Source: Streptomyces sp. NBC_01142
Lineage (GTDB): Bacteria; Actinomycetota; Actinomycetes; Streptomycetales; Streptomycetaceae
Assembly: GCF_026341125.1 (NCBI RefSeq)
Contig: NZ_JAPEOR010000001.1
Span: 1,426,001 to 1,490,000, forward strand
Length of the DNA: 64,000 bases
Direction: 5' to 3'
Numbering within the stretch: the stretch's first letter is position 1; the number at the start of each line of letters is the position of its first letter. Of the stretch, positions 7,581-16,307 are shown piece by piece. Under the pieces are notes generated by a model. That model had not been told where the DNA came from and made no database searches. It worked only from the letters and a program-made list of their open reading frames with translations. A program made the translations under genes and the position numbers.

Positions 7581-9048
7581 CGCGAACGTCCGCGTACGTT
7601 TCTGTCCCTCGCCGACCGGCAACCCCCATGTGGGTCTGGTCCGCACCGCCCTGTTCAACTGGGCCTTCGCCCGGCACAACGGCGGCACCATGGTCTTCCG
7701 CATCGAGGACACCGACGCGGCCCGCGACTCCGAGGAGTCGTACAACCAGCTGCTCGACTCGTTGCGCTGGCTGGGCCTGGACTGGGACGAGGGCCCCGAG
7801 GCCGGCGGCCCGCACGCCCCCTACCGCCAGTCGCAGCGGATGGACCTCTACCGGGACGTCGCCGAAAAGCTGCTGGCCGGCGGGTATGCGTACCACTGCT
7901 ACTGCACCCCGCTCGAGCTCGAGGCCCGCCGCGACGCCGCCCGTGCCGCCGGCAAGCCCTCCGGCTACGACGGCAAGTGCCGCGAGCTGAGCGCCGAGCA
8001 GAAGGCGGCGTACGGGGCCGACGGCCGCACCGCCATCGTCCGCTTCCGGATGCCCGACGAGCCGATCACCTTCACGGACCTGGTCCGCGGCGAGCTCACC
8101 TTCACCGCGGACAACGTCCCGGACTACGGCATCGTCCGCGCCAACGGCGCCCCGCTCTACACGCTCGTCAACCCGGTCGACGACGCGCTGATGGAGATCA
8201 CCCACGTCCTGCGCGGCGAGGACCTGCTCTCCTCCACCCCGCGCCAGATCGCGCTCTACAAGGCGCTGATCGAGCTGGGCATCGCCAAGGACACCCCGGC
8301 CTTCGGCCACCTTCCGTACGTCATGGGCGAGGGCAACAAGAAGCTCTCCAAGCGCGACCCGGAGGCGTCCCTCAACGTCTACCGCGAGCGCGGCTTCCTC
8401 CCTGAGGGGCTGCTGAACTACCTCTCGCTGCTCGGCTGGTCCTTCTCCGCCGACCAGGACGTGTTCTCGGTCGCCGAGCTGATCGAGAAGTTCGACATCG
8501 CGGACGTCAACGCCAACCCGGCCCGCTTCGACCTGAAGAAGGCCGAGGCGATCAACGCCGACCACATCCGCCGCCTCGATGTGAAGGCGTTCACCGAGGC
8601 GTGCGGCCCCTGGCTGCGGGCCCCGCACGCGAACTGGCCCGCGGAGAACTTCGACCAGGCGGCCTGGGAGGCGATCGCCCCGTACGCCCAGACCCGCCTG
8701 ACCGTCCTCTCGGACATCACGGCCAACGTCGACTTCCTCTTCCTGGACACCCCCGTCGAGGACGAGGCGTCCTGGACCAAGGCGATGAAGGAGGGCTCGG
8801 ACGCGCTGCTCCGCACGGCCCGCGAGAAGCTGGCGGACGCGGACTGGACGAGCCCGGAATCCCTGAAGAACGCGGTCCTGGCGGCCGGCGAGGAGCACGG
8901 CCTGAAGCTCGGCAAGGCCCAGGCCCCGGTCCGCGTGGCGGTCACCGGCCGCACGGTGGGCCTGCCGCTCTTCGAGTCCATGGAGATCCTTGGCCGGGAG
9001 CGCGCGCTTTCCCGCATTGACGCGGCACTGGCGAAACTGACGGCCTAG
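7573..9048 (+). CDS. gltX: Glutamyl-tRNA synthetase
   Basis: 491 aa class I synthetase that charges tRNA-Glu. The HIGH motif appears as HVGL (residues 19-22) after FCPSPTG, and the KMSKS loop as KKLSKR (about 256-261). It also shows RIEDTDAAR and the C-terminal anticodon-binding helical region ending in [10 protein letters not shown]. Length matches the family. In most actinobacteria, tRNA-Gln is also glutamylated by this enzyme and then amidated by GatCAB. The tRNA-Glu and tRNA-Gln genes lie only 0.8 kb downstream. The GTG start overlaps the preceding stop region. Confidence 0.97.
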   Translation: MANANVRVRFCPSPTGNPHVGLVRTALFNWAFARHNGGTMVFRIEDTDAARDSEESYNQLLDSLRWLGLDWDEGPEAGGPHAPYRQSQRMDLYRDVAEKLLAGGYAYHCYCTPLELEARRDAARAAGKPSGYDGKCRELSAEQKAAYGADGRTAIVRFRMPDEPITFTDLVRGELTFTADNVPDYGIVRANGAPLYTLVNPVDDALMEITHVLRGEDLLSSTPRQIALYKALIELGIAKDTPAFGHLPYVMGEGNKKLSKRDPEASLNVYRERGFLPEGLLNYLSLLGWSFSADQDVFSVAELIEKFDIADVNANPARFDLKKAEAINADHIRRLDVKAFTEACGPWLRAPHANWPAENFDQAAWEAIAPYAQTRLTVLSDITANVDFLFLDTPVEDEASWTKAMKEGSDALLRTAREKLADADWTSPESLKNAVLAAGEEHGLKLGKAQAPVRVAVTGRTVGLPLFESMEILGRERALSRIDAALAKLTA

Positions 9049-9057
9049 GCTCGGATC

Positions 9058-9777
9058 ATGGCCATCCGCGCGGTCCTCTGGGACATCGACGACACGATCT
9101 TCGACTACACCAGCGCCGACCGTTCCGGTATGCAACAGCATCTGCAGAACGAGGGCCTGCCCGACGGATACGACTCCGTGGGGCAGGCCCTCGCTGCGTG
9201 GCGGGAGATCACCGAGGTGCAGTGGGCCCGGTTCGCCGGTGGGGAGACCGACTTTCAGGGGCAGCGCCGCGACCGCGTCCGTATGTTCCTCGGGATTCCG
9301 CTGAGCGACGCCGAGGCGGACGCCTGGTTCGAATGCCACGTCACCCACTACGAAGCCGCCTGGTCCCTCTTCCCGGATGCCGTGCCCGTCCTGGACCTGC
9401 TCGCGGACGACTACCGTCACGCCGTCCTGTCGAACTCCAGCATCCACAACCAGGACCGCAAGCTGCGCGTCCTCGGCGTACGGGACCGATTCGAGGCGGT
9501 CGTGTGCGCCGTCGAACTGGGGCTCTCCAAACCGGACCCCGGCGCCTTCCTCGCCGCCTGCGCCGCCCTCTCGCTGGCCCCGCACGAGGTCGTGTATGTA
9601 GGGGATCATCCCGACATCGACGCCCAGGGCGCCGATGCCGCGGGACTGGCCGGTGTCTGGCTGGACCGTGGTGGCGTCGGCGGGCGCCCTGAGCTCACGC
9701 GAATCACCGGCCTGGACCAGCTCCCTGGCCTGCTGCGCAGCGATACCCGTTTTGGAGCGCCGGACACCTTCGGGTAA
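9058..9777 (+). CDS. HAD-superfamily hydrolase
   Basis: 239 aa. Motif I is LWDIDDTIFDY (catalytic Asp9 and Asp11), motif II is LSNSS, motif III is the lysine in LSKPDPGAF, and motif IV is YVGDHPDIDAQGA. A helical cap follows motif I, so this is a subfamily I HAD similar to YjjG-type nucleotidase or phosphoglycolate phosphatase-like enzymes. The physiological substrate is unknown. It starts 9 bp after gltX and is followed by a hairpin, so it is probably the last gene of the FAH-gltX-HAD unit. Confidence 0.9.
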   Translation: MAIRAVLWDIDDTIFDYTSADRSGMQQHLQNEGLPDGYDSVGQALAAWREITEVQWARFAGGETDFQGQRRDRVRMFLGIPLSDAEADAWFECHVTHYEAAWSLFPDAVPVLDLLADDYRHAVLSNSSIHNQDRKLRVLGVRDRFEAVVCAVELGLSKPDPGAFLAACAALSLAPHEVVYVGDHPDIDAQGADAAGLAGVWLDRGGVGGRPELTRITGLDQLPGLLRSDTRFGAPDTFG

Positions 9778-9838
9778 TGTTCTTCCTGCGCCGCCCGGAA
9801 GGGCCGAAAGGTTCGGCCGGGAAGCGCAAGCCAAACAA

Positions 9839-9856
9839 AACCCCCTTCAGGGGGTT
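9839..9856 (+). terminator. Hairpin terminator before the tRNA cluster
   Basis: A 7-bp stem AACCCCC / GGGGGTT with a TTCA loop, preceded by AAAA and followed by GAGTTTTGG. It lies between the HAD gene and the first tRNA and fits an intrinsic terminator. Confidence 0.65.
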
Positions 9857-9865
9857 GAGTTTTGG

Positions 9866-9937
9866 TGGGCTATGGTGTAATTGGCAGCACGACGGTTTCT
9901 GGTTCCGTTAGTCTAGGTTCGAGTCCTGGTAGCCCAG
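9866..9937 (+). tRNA. tRNA-Gln (CTG)
   Basis: A 72-nt cloverleaf: acceptor TGGGCTA / TAGCCCA with discriminator G, D-arm ending GGCAGCAC, anticodon CTG within GGTTTCTGGTTCC, and T-arm GGTTCGAGTCC. The CCA end is not encoded. Confidence 0.95.
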
Positions 9938-9966
9938 CGCAGATCGACAGATCTCATCTGTAACAA

Positions 9967-10039
9967 GCCCCCGTTGTGTAGCGGCCTAGCACGCTGCCCT
10001 CTCAAGGCAGTAGCGCCGGTTCGAATCCGGTCGGGGGTA
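9967..10039 (+). tRNA. tRNA-Glu (CTC), copy 1
   Basis: 73 nt: acceptor GCCCCCG / CGGGGGT, anticodon CTC within CTGCC-CTCTCAA-GGCAG, T-arm CCGGTTCGAATCCGG. Its anticodon stem carries a T-A pair where copies 2 and 3 carry C-G, a compensated difference. Confidence 0.95.
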
Positions 10040-10100
10040 CAGATCCTTCCCGCGTGATCATCAGGGTCGCACCCGATGAGTACGATGCAGGATCGCTAGG

Positions 10101-10173
10101 GCCCCCGTTGTGTAGCGGCCTAGCACGCCGCCCTCTCAAGGCGGTAGCGCCGGTTCGAATCCGGTCGGGGGTA
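10101..10173 (+). tRNA. tRNA-Glu (CTC), copy 2
   Basis: 73 nt, identical to copy 3. Anticodon stem CCGCC / GGCGG around CTCTCAA, and the T-arm as in copy 1. Confidence 0.95.
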
Positions 10174-10186
10174 CTGGTCTATACCA

Positions 10187-10258
10187 TGGGCTATGGTGTA
10201 ATTGGCAACACGACGGTTTCTGGTTCCGTTGTTCTAGGTTCGAGTCCTGGTAGCCCAG
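10187..10258 (+). tRNA. tRNA-Gln (CTG), copy 2
   Basis: 72 nt, differing from the first Gln gene only in the D-arm (GGCAACAC) and in the variable region (TTGTTC instead of TTAGTC). Anticodon CTG and both terminal stems are intact. Confidence 0.95.
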
Positions 10259-10289
10259 CGCGGTCGAGCAATCGACCAGCAACAAGCAG

Positions 10290-10362
10290 GCCCCCGTTGT
10301 GTAGCGGCCTAGCACGCCGCCCTCTCAAGGCGGTAGCGCCGGTTCGAATCCGGTCGGGGGTA
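10290..10362 (+). tRNA. tRNA-Glu (CTC), copy 3
   Basis: 73 nt, identical to copy 2. It is the last tRNA of the cluster and is followed seven bases later by a long terminator hairpin. Confidence 0.95.
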
Positions 10363-10368
10363 CGCACC

Positions 10369-10403
10369 GAGGAGGCCCTCCGCGAACAGCGGAGGGCCTC
10401 CTC
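10369..10403 (+). terminator. Terminator of the tRNA cluster
   Basis: A perfect 15-bp stem GAGGAGGCCCTCCGC / GCGGAGGGCCTCCTC around a 5-nt loop. It starts 7 nt after the last tRNA and would end transcription of the tRNA operon. Confidence 0.85.
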
Positions 10404-10451
10404 GCGTTCTGTGCCTTCCTCCCGCGGCCACCTCGGCGGGATACTCCGCGC

Positions 10452-10805
10452 ATGGACGCTGTCGGCGCGGAACTACTCATACGCACGGCGGAGTTACGCA
10501 TCACCCGCATCCGGCGGCCACCCGGCCTGAGGATCGAGGGCGTCGTGGACGTCCGCACCCATCGCCATCTGCGTACCGCGCTCGACGTACTCGAAGCCGC
10601 CGGGGGAGACGTCCGACTCGATCTCTCCGGGCTGGAGTTCCTCGATCTCGGCGGACTGCGCATGCTGATCGGCTTCGCCCGTACGCGGGATGAGGGCCAC
10701 CATGTGGAACTCACCGGCCTCGCCCCGCATCTGCGGAATGTGATCGCACTCGTCGGCTGGGACGAGACGCCCGGTCTTCGGCTGGGAGCCCGCCGTGCCA
10801 ACTGA
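10452..10805 (+). CDS. STAS-domain protein (anti-sigma factor antagonist-like)
   Basis: 117 aa single STAS domain: LRIEGVVDVRTHRHLRTAL, then DLSGLEFLDLGGLRML and a C-terminal helix. In SpoIIAA/RsbV proteins the loop after the DLS strand is DSSG and carries the phosphorylated serine. Here it reads DLGG, so that serine is missing and control by kinase phosphorylation is unlikely. The stop overlaps the start of the next gene by 11 nt, pairing it with a MEDS protein. The STAS-MEDS pairing recurs in Streptomyces (family knowledge); the partner sigma factor is unknown. Confidence 0.88.
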   Translation: MDAVGAELLIRTAELRITRIRRPPGLRIEGVVDVRTHRHLRTALDVLEAAGGDVRLDLSGLEFLDLGGLRMLIGFARTRDEGHHVELTGLAPHLRNVIALVGWDETPGLRLGARRAN

Positions 10806-11767
10806 CCGCGCGCACAACAGCACTGGCTTCGTGCACCAGGCCTGCCTGTACGAGGACGACGACGAATTCCTGGCGATGGCGGTGCCGTTCGCCGAGGAGG
10901 GACTGGACGCGGGCCAGCCGGTCCTGGCCGCGACGACCCCCGCCAACATCCAGCTCCTCAGGGACGCACTCGGGGAGCGGGCGCAGGCCCTCAACACCGC
11001 CGACACCGCCTACTTCGGCCGCCGCCCGGTGGAACGGATCTCCGCCTTCCTGCGCTACGCGGAGCGCGGCCGCGCGGCTGGACGGCCCCCGGCGCCGGTG
11101 CGCATGATCGCCGAGCCTCTGTGGGCGGGGAAATGCGCACGGCAGACGTCCGAGTGGAAGCGGATCGAGTCCGGGCTCAATGTGCTGCTCGCGCACACCG
11201 AGGCCCGGCTGATCTGTCCGTACGACACCCGGACCGTGCCCGCCCATGTCGTGGAGGCGGTCTGGGCCACCCACCCCGGACACGTCGTGGGGGACCTGGT
11301 GCTGCCCTGCGGGACGTACACGGACCCGGAATCCTATGCCGCGACCGCTCCCGCTGCCGCCCGCGAACGCCGCGCTCCTCGCGCCGCCGGCGGGCATGGC
11401 TGCGGTCCGGCACTTCGCGCGTCTGCGGGCCGAGACGGCGGGCCTGGGCAACGAGCGGGTGGCACTGGCCGAGACCCTCGCCGGCGAGGCGGTGACCTGG
11501 CTGCTGGCGCGCGGGGCGGCCGATGCGGAGATACGGGTCTGGGAGGAGCCCGGCGCGGTGGTCTGGGACCTGCTGGGCCTGGGACGGGAGCAGGCTCTGC
11601 CGGGGCCCTTCGCGGGCTTCGCACCGCCGGGGCCGGAGCCGTCCGCGGACGATGCGCTGTGGCTGCTGCGGACGCTGTCGGAGTTCCTGGACGTCCGCGT
11701 CGAGCCTGGAGGCGGGCTGCGTCTGCGCGCGGTATGCGCGGGGCCGCGGGTGCTCACCTGTGGGTGA
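10795..11767 (+). pseudogene. MEDS-domain sensor with degenerate RsbW-like ATPase domain, frameshifted
   Basis: The first ~182 codons encode a MEDS (MEthanogen/methylotroph, DcmR Sensory) domain: FVHQACLYEDDDEFL, AVPFAEEGL, and LICPYDTR near residue 140. After TDPESYA (about 11340) this frame turns into Arg/Gly-rich nonsense. The +1 frame instead reads PLPLPPANAALL, AAVRHFARLRAE, EIRVWEEPGAVVWDLLG and LLRTLSEFLDV up to a stop at 11767. That second half resembles a decayed RsbW/GHKL ATPase domain. One frameshift near 11335-11345 (for example loss of CG from GCGCGACC) would restore a single ~323-codon gene. It is either a real mutation or an assembly error. Confidence 0.75.
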
Positions 11768-11822
11768 GGCCGCGAGCCGGGGCTCTGCCCCGGGTTCCAC
11801 TGCCGGGGTCCCGCTCCCCGAA

Positions 11823-11843
11823 CCCCCGGATTTCGTCCGGGGG
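11823..11843. terminator. Hairpin between the MEDS gene and ndgR
   Basis: CCCCCGGA / TCCGGGGG, an 8-bp stem with a TTTCG loop, between two convergent genes. It could serve either strand. Smaller GC hairpins lie just upstream. Confidence 0.6.
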
Positions 11844-11907
11844 CCTCTACGGGGCCCGGATTCCCGGCCCCCTCCGGCGATGAGGGCCCGCCCGAAGGGC
11901 GTGCGCC

Positions 11908-12621
11908 TCAGCCGCGGCGCAGGGCCTCGCTCAGGCGCCCGGCGGCGTCGATGACCGCCTGCGCGTGCATACGGCCCGGGTGCCGGGTCAGACGCTCGAT
12001 CGGTCCGGAGACCGAGACGGCGGCGACCACACGGTTGGAGGGGCCGCGTACGGGCGCGGAGACGGAGGCCACACCCGGCTCGCGCTCGCCGATCGACTGG
12101 GCCCAGCCCCGGCGCCGTACGCCCGACAGGGCCGTCGCCGTGAATCGGGCGCCCTGCAGTCCGCGGTGCAGGCGCTCCGGCTCCTCCCAGGCCATCAGGA
12201 TCTGGGCCGAGGAGCCCGCCTTCATGGTCAGGGTGGAGCCGACCGGCACGGTGTCCCGCAGTCCGGACAGCCGTTCCGCCGCCGCCACGCAGATCCGCAT
12301 GTCTCCCTGCCGGCGGTAGAGCTGCGCGCTCTCGCCGGTCACATCGCGCAGATGCGTGAGCACGGGCCCGGCCGTGGCCAGCAGCCGGTCCTCACCCGCC
12401 GCCGCGGCCAGCTCCGACAGCCGCGGGCCGAGAATGAACCGCCCCTGCATGTCCCTCGCCACCATCCGGTGGTGTTCCAGTGCCACGGCAAGACGGTGTG
12501 CCGTGGGTCGTGCGAGCCCTGTCGCCGCGACCAGCCCGGCGAGGGTGGCCGGACCGGACTCCAGTGCGCTCAGTACCAGAGCTGCCTTGTCGAGAACGCC
12601 GACGCCGCTAGAGTTGTCCAT
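11908..12621 (-). CDS. ndgR: IclR-family regulator NdgR of amino-acid metabolism
   Basis: 237 aa from ATG 12621 ([20 protein letters not shown]), with an N-terminal winged helix-turn-helix ([20 protein letters not shown]) and a C-terminal IclR effector domain ([32 protein letters not shown]). NdgR is known in Streptomyces as a regulator of leucine and other amino-acid biosynthesis and of growth and antibiotic production. It lies divergently from leuCD with a palindrome between them, the arrangement expected for direct control of leuC and autoregulation. Residues MRREYRC upstream of the chosen ATG look like read-through of the operator and were excluded. Confidence 0.95.
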   Translation of the reverse strand: MDNSSGVGVLDKAALVLSALESGPATLAGLVAATGLARPTAHRLAVALEHHRMVARDMQGRFILGPRLSELAAAAGEDRLLATAGPVLTHLRDVTGESAQLYRRQGDMRICVAAAERLSGLRDTVPVGSTLTMKAGSSAQILMAWEEPERLHRGLQGARFTATALSGVRRRGWAQSIGEREPGVASVSAPVRGPSNRVVAAVSVSGPIERLTRHPGRMHAQAVIDAAGRLSEALRRG

Positions 12622-12633
12622 GCAACGATATTC

Positions 12634-12654
12634 GCGTCTCACACTGTGAAACGC
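12634..12654. promoter_or_regulatory. Operator-like palindrome between ndgR and leuC
   Basis: GCGTcTCAC-act-GTGAaACGC: 8 of 9 half-site bases pair, with a 3-bp spacer, 13 bp upstream of the ndgR start. This is the strongest candidate for an NdgR binding site controlling ndgR and leuCD. The assignment is by position and symmetry. Confidence 0.6.
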
Positions 12655-12723
12655 AAGTTCAATTTTCCGTGGAAGGCGTCAGGCTGGAGATGCGAGCCCG
12701 CGGACCAACGGGTTCGCGGCCGG

Positions 12724-12791
12724 CGTCCGTCGCGTGGGGTACGGACGAGGGCGCACCACATCTCTAAGAAGCGCCGGCACAAGATGCCGGC
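12724..12791 (+). promoter_or_regulatory. leuC 5' leader hairpins
   Basis: Two short stems lie between the palindrome and leuC: CGTCCGT (12724-12730) with ACGGACG (12741-12747), and GCCGGCA (12773-12779) with TGCCGGC (12785-12791). The second ends directly before the GGAGGG ribosome-binding site. I see no leader peptide rich in leucine codons, so attenuation is only a possibility. Confidence 0.35.
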
Positions 12792-12804
12792 CGGAGGGAA
12801 AGCG

Positions 12805-14238
12805 ATGGGTAGGACACTCGCGGAGAAGGTCTGGGACGACCATGTCGTCCGGCGCGCCGAGGGCGAGCCCGACCTGCTCTTCATCGATCTGCACCTGCTG
12901 CACGAGGTGACCAGCCCCCAGGCATTCGACGGCCTGCGGCAGAATGCCCGTCCCGTGCGGCGCCTCGACCTCACCATCGCCACCGAGGACCACAACACCC
13001 CCACGATCGACATCGACAAGCCGATCGCGGACCCGGTGTCCCGCGCCCAGTTGGAGACGCTGCGCAAGAACTGCGCCGACTTCGGCGTACGTCTGCACCC
13101 GCTGGGCGACGTCGAGCAGGGTGTCGTCCACGTGGTGGGCCCGCAGCTGGGCCTGACCCAGCCCGGTACGACAGTGGTCTGCGGTGACTCCCACACCTCC
13201 ACCCACGGTGCTTTCGGTGCCCTGGCGTTCGGTATCGGCACCTCCCAGGTCGAGCATGTGCTGGCCACCCAGACGCTGCCGCTGGCCCGTCCCAAGACCA
13301 TGGCCATCACGGTCGAGGGTGAGCTGCCCGACAGCGTCACCGCCAAGGACCTGATCCTGGCCATCATCGCCAGGATCGGCACCGGCGGCGGCCAGGGATA
13401 CATCCTGGAATACCGCGGTTCCGCCATCGAGAAGCTCTCGATGGAGGCCCGGATGACCATCTGCAACATGTCGATCGAGGCGGGCGCCCGGGCCGGAATG
13501 ATCGCCCCGGACAAGACCACCTTCGACTACCTGCAGGGCCGTGACCACGCCCCCAAGGGTGCGGAGTGGGACGAGGCCGTCGCGTACTGGCAGACGCTGC
13601 ACACCGACGACGACGCCGTCTTCGACGCCGAGGTGTTCATCGACGCCCGCGAACTGGCGCCGTTCGTCACCTGGGGCACCAACCCCGGCCAGGGCGCGCC
13701 CCTGTCGGCCAACGTCCCCGATCCGGCTTCGTACGAGGACGCTTCGGAGCGGCACGCCGCCGAAAAGGCCCTGGAATACATGGGGTTGACCGCCGGACAG
13801 GCGCTGCGAGACATCAAGGTCGACACCGTCTTCGTAGGCTCCTGCACCAACGGCCGCATCGAGGACCTGCGCAACGCGGCAGCCATCGTGGAGGGCCGCA
13901 AAGTCGCCGACGGCGTACGGATGCTGGTCGTCCCCGGGTCCGTACGGGTCGCCCTGCAGGCAGTCGAGGAGGGCCTGGACAAGGTCTTCACCACCGCCGG
14001 CGCCGAATGGCGGCACGCGGGCTGCTCGATGTGTCTGGGCATGAACCCCGACCAACTGGCCCCCGGCGAGCGTTCCGCGTCCACCTCCAACCGCAACTTC
14101 GAGGGCAGGCAGGGCAAGGGCGGACGCACCCATCTGGTCTCGCCCCAGGTCGCCGCCGCCACCGCGGTACTGGGCCATCTGGCCTCGCCCGCCGATCTGT
14201 CCGACGCCGACGCCCGTACGCCCGCTGGAGCGCGATAA
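12805..14238 (+). CDS. leuC: 3-isopropylmalate dehydratase large subunit
   Basis: 477 aa aconitase-family subunit that isomerises 2- to 3-isopropylmalate in leucine synthesis with LeuD. It begins [15 protein letters not shown] after a GGAGGG ribosome-binding site at 12793-12798. Visible family motifs are [33 protein letters not shown] and [13 protein letters not shown]; the cysteines of the last two (about residues 346, 406 and 409) bind the 4Fe-4S cluster. It ends [12 protein letters not shown], followed two bases later by leuD, so the two form an operon opposite ndgR. Confidence 0.97.
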   Translation: MGRTLAEKVWDDHVVRRAEGEPDLLFIDLHLLHEVTSPQAFDGLRQNARPVRRLDLTIATEDHNTPTIDIDKPIADPVSRAQLETLRKNCADFGVRLHPLGDVEQGVVHVVGPQLGLTQPGTTVVCGDSHTSTHGAFGALAFGIGTSQVEHVLATQTLPLARPKTMAITVEGELPDSVTAKDLILAIIARIGTGGGQGYILEYRGSAIEKLSMEARMTICNMSIEAGARAGMIAPDKTTFDYLQGRDHAPKGAEWDEAVAYWQTLHTDDDAVFDAEVFIDARELAPFVTWGTNPGQGAPLSANVPDPASYEDASERHAAEKALEYMGLTAGQALRDIKVDTVFVGSCTNGRIEDLRNAAAIVEGRKVADGVRMLVVPGSVRVALQAVEEGLDKVFTTAGAEWRHAGCSMCLGMNPDQLAPGERSASTSNRNFEGRQGKGGRTHLVSPQVAAATAVLGHLASPADLSDADARTPAGAR

Positions 14239-14240
14239 CC

Positions 14241-14834
14241 ATGGAAGCCTTCACCGCACACACCGGCCGGGCCGTACCGCTGCGCCGCAGCAACGTCGAC
14301 ACCGACCAGATCATCCCGGCCCACTGGCTGAAGAAGGTCACCCGCGACGGCTTCGAGGACGGCCTCTTCGAGGCCTGGCGCAAGGACTCGTCCTTCGTTC
14401 TCAACCAGCCGGAACGGCAGGGCGCCTCGGTCCTGGTGGCCGGTCCCGACTTCGGCACCGGCTCCTCCCGTGAACACGCCGTCTGGGCCCTGCAGAACTA
14501 CGGTTTCAAGGCCGTCATCTCCTCGCGGTTCGCCGACATCTTCCGCGGCAACTCGCTCAAGAACGGCCTGCTGACGGTGGTTCTGGACCAGAAGGTCGTG
14601 GACGCGCTCTGGGAGCTGACCGAGGCCGACCCGACCGCCGACGTCACGGTCGACTTGGAGAAGCGTCAGGTTCTGGCCGAAGGAATCACGGCTGACTTCG
14701 ACCTTGACGAGAACGCCCGCTGGAGGTTGCTGAACGGGCTGGACGACATCAGCCTCACCCTTCAGAACGAAGCCGACATCGCGGCTTACGAGGCGTCCCG
14801 ACCGGCCTTCAAGCCCCGTACAATTGAGGCCTGA
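14241..14834 (+). CDS. leuD: 3-isopropylmalate dehydratase small subunit
   Basis: 197 aa swivel-domain partner of LeuC. Motifs: [17 protein letters not shown] near the N-terminus, [17 protein letters not shown] (substrate-binding loop), and [15 protein letters not shown]. The ATG at 14241 lies 2 bp after the leuC stop. The gene is followed within 20 bp by a strong terminator, so leuCD is a two-gene unit. Confidence 0.97.
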   Translation: MEAFTAHTGRAVPLRRSNVDTDQIIPAHWLKKVTRDGFEDGLFEAWRKDSSFVLNQPERQGASVLVAGPDFGTGSSREHAVWALQNYGFKAVISSRFADIFRGNSLKNGLLTVVLDQKVVDALWELTEADPTADVTVDLEKRQVLAEGITADFDLDENARWRLLNGLDDISLTLQNEADIAAYEASRPAFKPRTIEA

Positions 14835-14851
14835 GCAGCGCTTTTCCCGTA

Positions 14852-14883
14852 CTGCGCCCCCCACCGCCCGGTGGGGGGCGCAG
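14852..14883 (+). terminator. leuCD terminator
   Basis: A perfect 14-bp stem CTGCGCCCCCCACC / GGTGGGGGGCGCAG with a GCCC loop, 18 bp downstream of the leuD stop. Confidence 0.85.
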
Positions 14884-14938
14884 ACGCTTGTTGAGACCCC
14901 GTCGGGCGACAACTCGCCCCAGATGGCACAATCGGTGC

Positions 14939-15166
14939 ATGGAACGCGACAGCCAACTCGAGCTTTACGAGGCAGTCGCCGCCCGATTGAAGGAAGCGCA
15001 CACAAGGGTGCGTGAACTGCAAGTCCCGGAGGGCGTAAGGATGGCGCTGTCCCGGAAGCTGCTGGTCGTCACGGCCGCGGCGAAGCACGATCTCCCGGAT
15101 GCGGCAAGGCGTCTGGACCGCTTGATGAAGGACCTCGACGAGGGCCGATTCCCTGAAGGCGACTGA
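14939..15166 (+). CDS. Conserved small helical protein of unknown function
   Basis: 75 aa from ATG 14939 (MERDSQLELYEAVAARLKEA). It is highly charged and predicted helical throughout, with no membrane segment or cysteine. Codon use is Streptomyces-like and coding continues to FPEGD at the end. It sits between leuD and hupS, where other Streptomyces carry a similar small hypothetical gene (from memory). I do not recognise a functional domain; the charged helices suggest a protein- or nucleic-acid-binding adaptor, but that is speculation. Confidence 0.7.
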   Translation: MERDSQLELYEAVAARLKEAHTRVRELQVPEGVRMALSRKLLVVTAAAKHDLPDAARRLDRLMKDLDEGRFPEGD

Positions 15167-15308
15167 CACCCACAGTTCCGCGACGGTCGACTTCGTTGCG
15201 GCACTAGGGTGATTAGCCCGTTTCGTGTTTGATTTGCGGTATATATCTGCCTAACGTGCGAAAAAGCCTGGACGCATTCGTTCCGGCAATGTCTCCGAAG
15301 GGGAAGAC

Positions 15309-15965
15309 GTGAACAAGGCGCAGCTCGTAGAAGCGATTGCCGACAAGGTCGGCGGCCGCCAGCAGGCCGCTGAGGCTGTCGACGCGGTACTTGACGCGAT
15401 CGTCCGGGCAGTTGTCGGAGGAGACCGGGTTTCGGTCACCGGCTTCGGCTCGTTCGAGAAGGTCGACCGCCCCGCCCGTTACGCCCGCAACCCGCAGACG
15501 GGTGAGCGCGTACGGGTCAAGAAGACGTCCGTTCCGCGCTTCCGTGCGGGACAGGGCTTCAAGGACCTGGTGAGCGGCTCGAAGAAGCTCCCCAGGGGTG
15601 GCGAGGTCTCCGTCAAGAAGGCTCCTAAGGGCAGCCTCTCGGGCGGTGCTTCCACCCGTACGACGGTCAAGAAGGCCGCGGCCAAGAAGGTCACCGCCGC
15701 CAAGAAGGCCACGGCGAAGAAGGTCACCGCCGCCAAGAAGACGACGGCGAAGAAGACCACCGCCAAGAAGACCACTGCCAAGAAGGCGACTCCGGCCACC
15801 AAGGCCGCCACCGCCAAGAAGGCCACGGCGAAGAAGACCACCGCCAAGAAGGCCACCGCCAAGAAGACCGCCCCTGCCAAGAAGGCCACGGCGAAGAAGG
15901 CGCCCGCCAAGAAGGCCACGGCGCGAAAGATCACCGCCAAGAAGACCGTCGCCAGGAAGAAGTAA
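15309..15965 (+). CDS. hupS: HU-family nucleoid protein with histone H1-like lysine tail (HupS type)
   Basis: 218 aa. Residues 1 to about 93 form a standard HU domain ([48 protein letters not shown]). From about 115 onward the protein is a repeat tail built from KKATAKK, KKTTAKK and KKVTAAKK units, like eukaryotic histone H1. HupS-type proteins compact the chromosome, especially in spores. The GTG at 15309 follows GGGGAAG. The tail DNA is a degenerate repeat and could vary in length between strains. A terminator follows. Confidence 0.95.
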   Translation: MNKAQLVEAIADKVGGRQQAAEAVDAVLDAIVRAVVGGDRVSVTGFGSFEKVDRPARYARNPQTGERVRVKKTSVPRFRAGQGFKDLVSGSKKLPRGGEVSVKKAPKGSLSGGASTRTTVKKAAAKKVTAAKKATAKKVTAAKKTTAKKTTAKKTTAKKATPATKAATAKKATAKKTTAKKATAKKTAPAKKATAKKAPAKKATARKITAKKTVARKK

Positions 15966-15997
15966 GCGGCACAGGGTCACAGGGCCACTCACGCGCC

Positions 15998-16028
15998 GGG
16001 CCGGGCTCCCTCAGGGGGAGCCCGGCCC
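15998..16028. terminator. Terminator between hupS and the small minus-strand gene
   Basis: A perfect 13-bp stem GGGCCGGGCTCCC / GGGAGCCCGGCCC with a 5-nt loop between two convergent genes. It probably acts in both directions. Confidence 0.8.
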
Positions 16029-16094
16029 GCGGCGTGTTCTGGGTGTACTGCGTGTGCGGCATGCCGTACTGCGTGTACGGCGCGTGCGCGGCGC

Positions 16095-16298
16095 CTAGAG
16101 GGTCTGCAGCGTCACTAGCGTGATGCGCAGGGAACTGCCCTCGCCCTCGGTCTCGATACGGACCCGCTGGCCGGGCCTCAGCAGCAGCAGCCCGCCCGCG
16201 TCGAAAGCCGCCGCATCGAACGGAACCGGGGTCCCGTCGTCGAGAAGGACGCTGCCGCTGCGGGTCTCGGAGTCGTACGTGTACGAGGTCGCCTGCAT
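16095..16298 (-). CDS. Small conserved protein of unknown function downstream of cofC
   Basis: 67 aa. The sequence alternates beta-type residues (SYTYDSETRSGSVLLDDGTPV, then LLRPGQRVRIETEG, then LRITLVTLQTL), suggesting a small beta-barrel resembling a cold-shock or OB-like fold. The start ATG at 16298 lies 9 bp after the cofC stop on the same strand, so they form an operon. Function unknown. Confidence 0.7.
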   Translation of the reverse strand: MQATSYTYDSETRSGSVLLDDGTPVPFDAAAFDAGGLLLLRPGQRVRIETEGEGSSLRITLVTLQTL

Positions 16299-16307
16299 GT
16301 CCGCAGC

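Noticed and set aside
9866..10403. Possible integration (att) hotspot at the tRNA cluster
   Set aside because: No integrase, direct-repeat 3' tRNA fragment or foreign-looking genes are found in the flanks.
11965..12804. Longer leuC beginning upstream of 12805
   Set aside because: The extension covers ndgR antisense and the operator region; ATG 12805 has an ideal ribosome-binding site and family N-terminus.
15660..15960. Regular repeats that could suggest a CRISPR array
   Set aside because: The repeats are in-frame lysine/alanine/threonine codons of the HupS tail, with no unique spacers.
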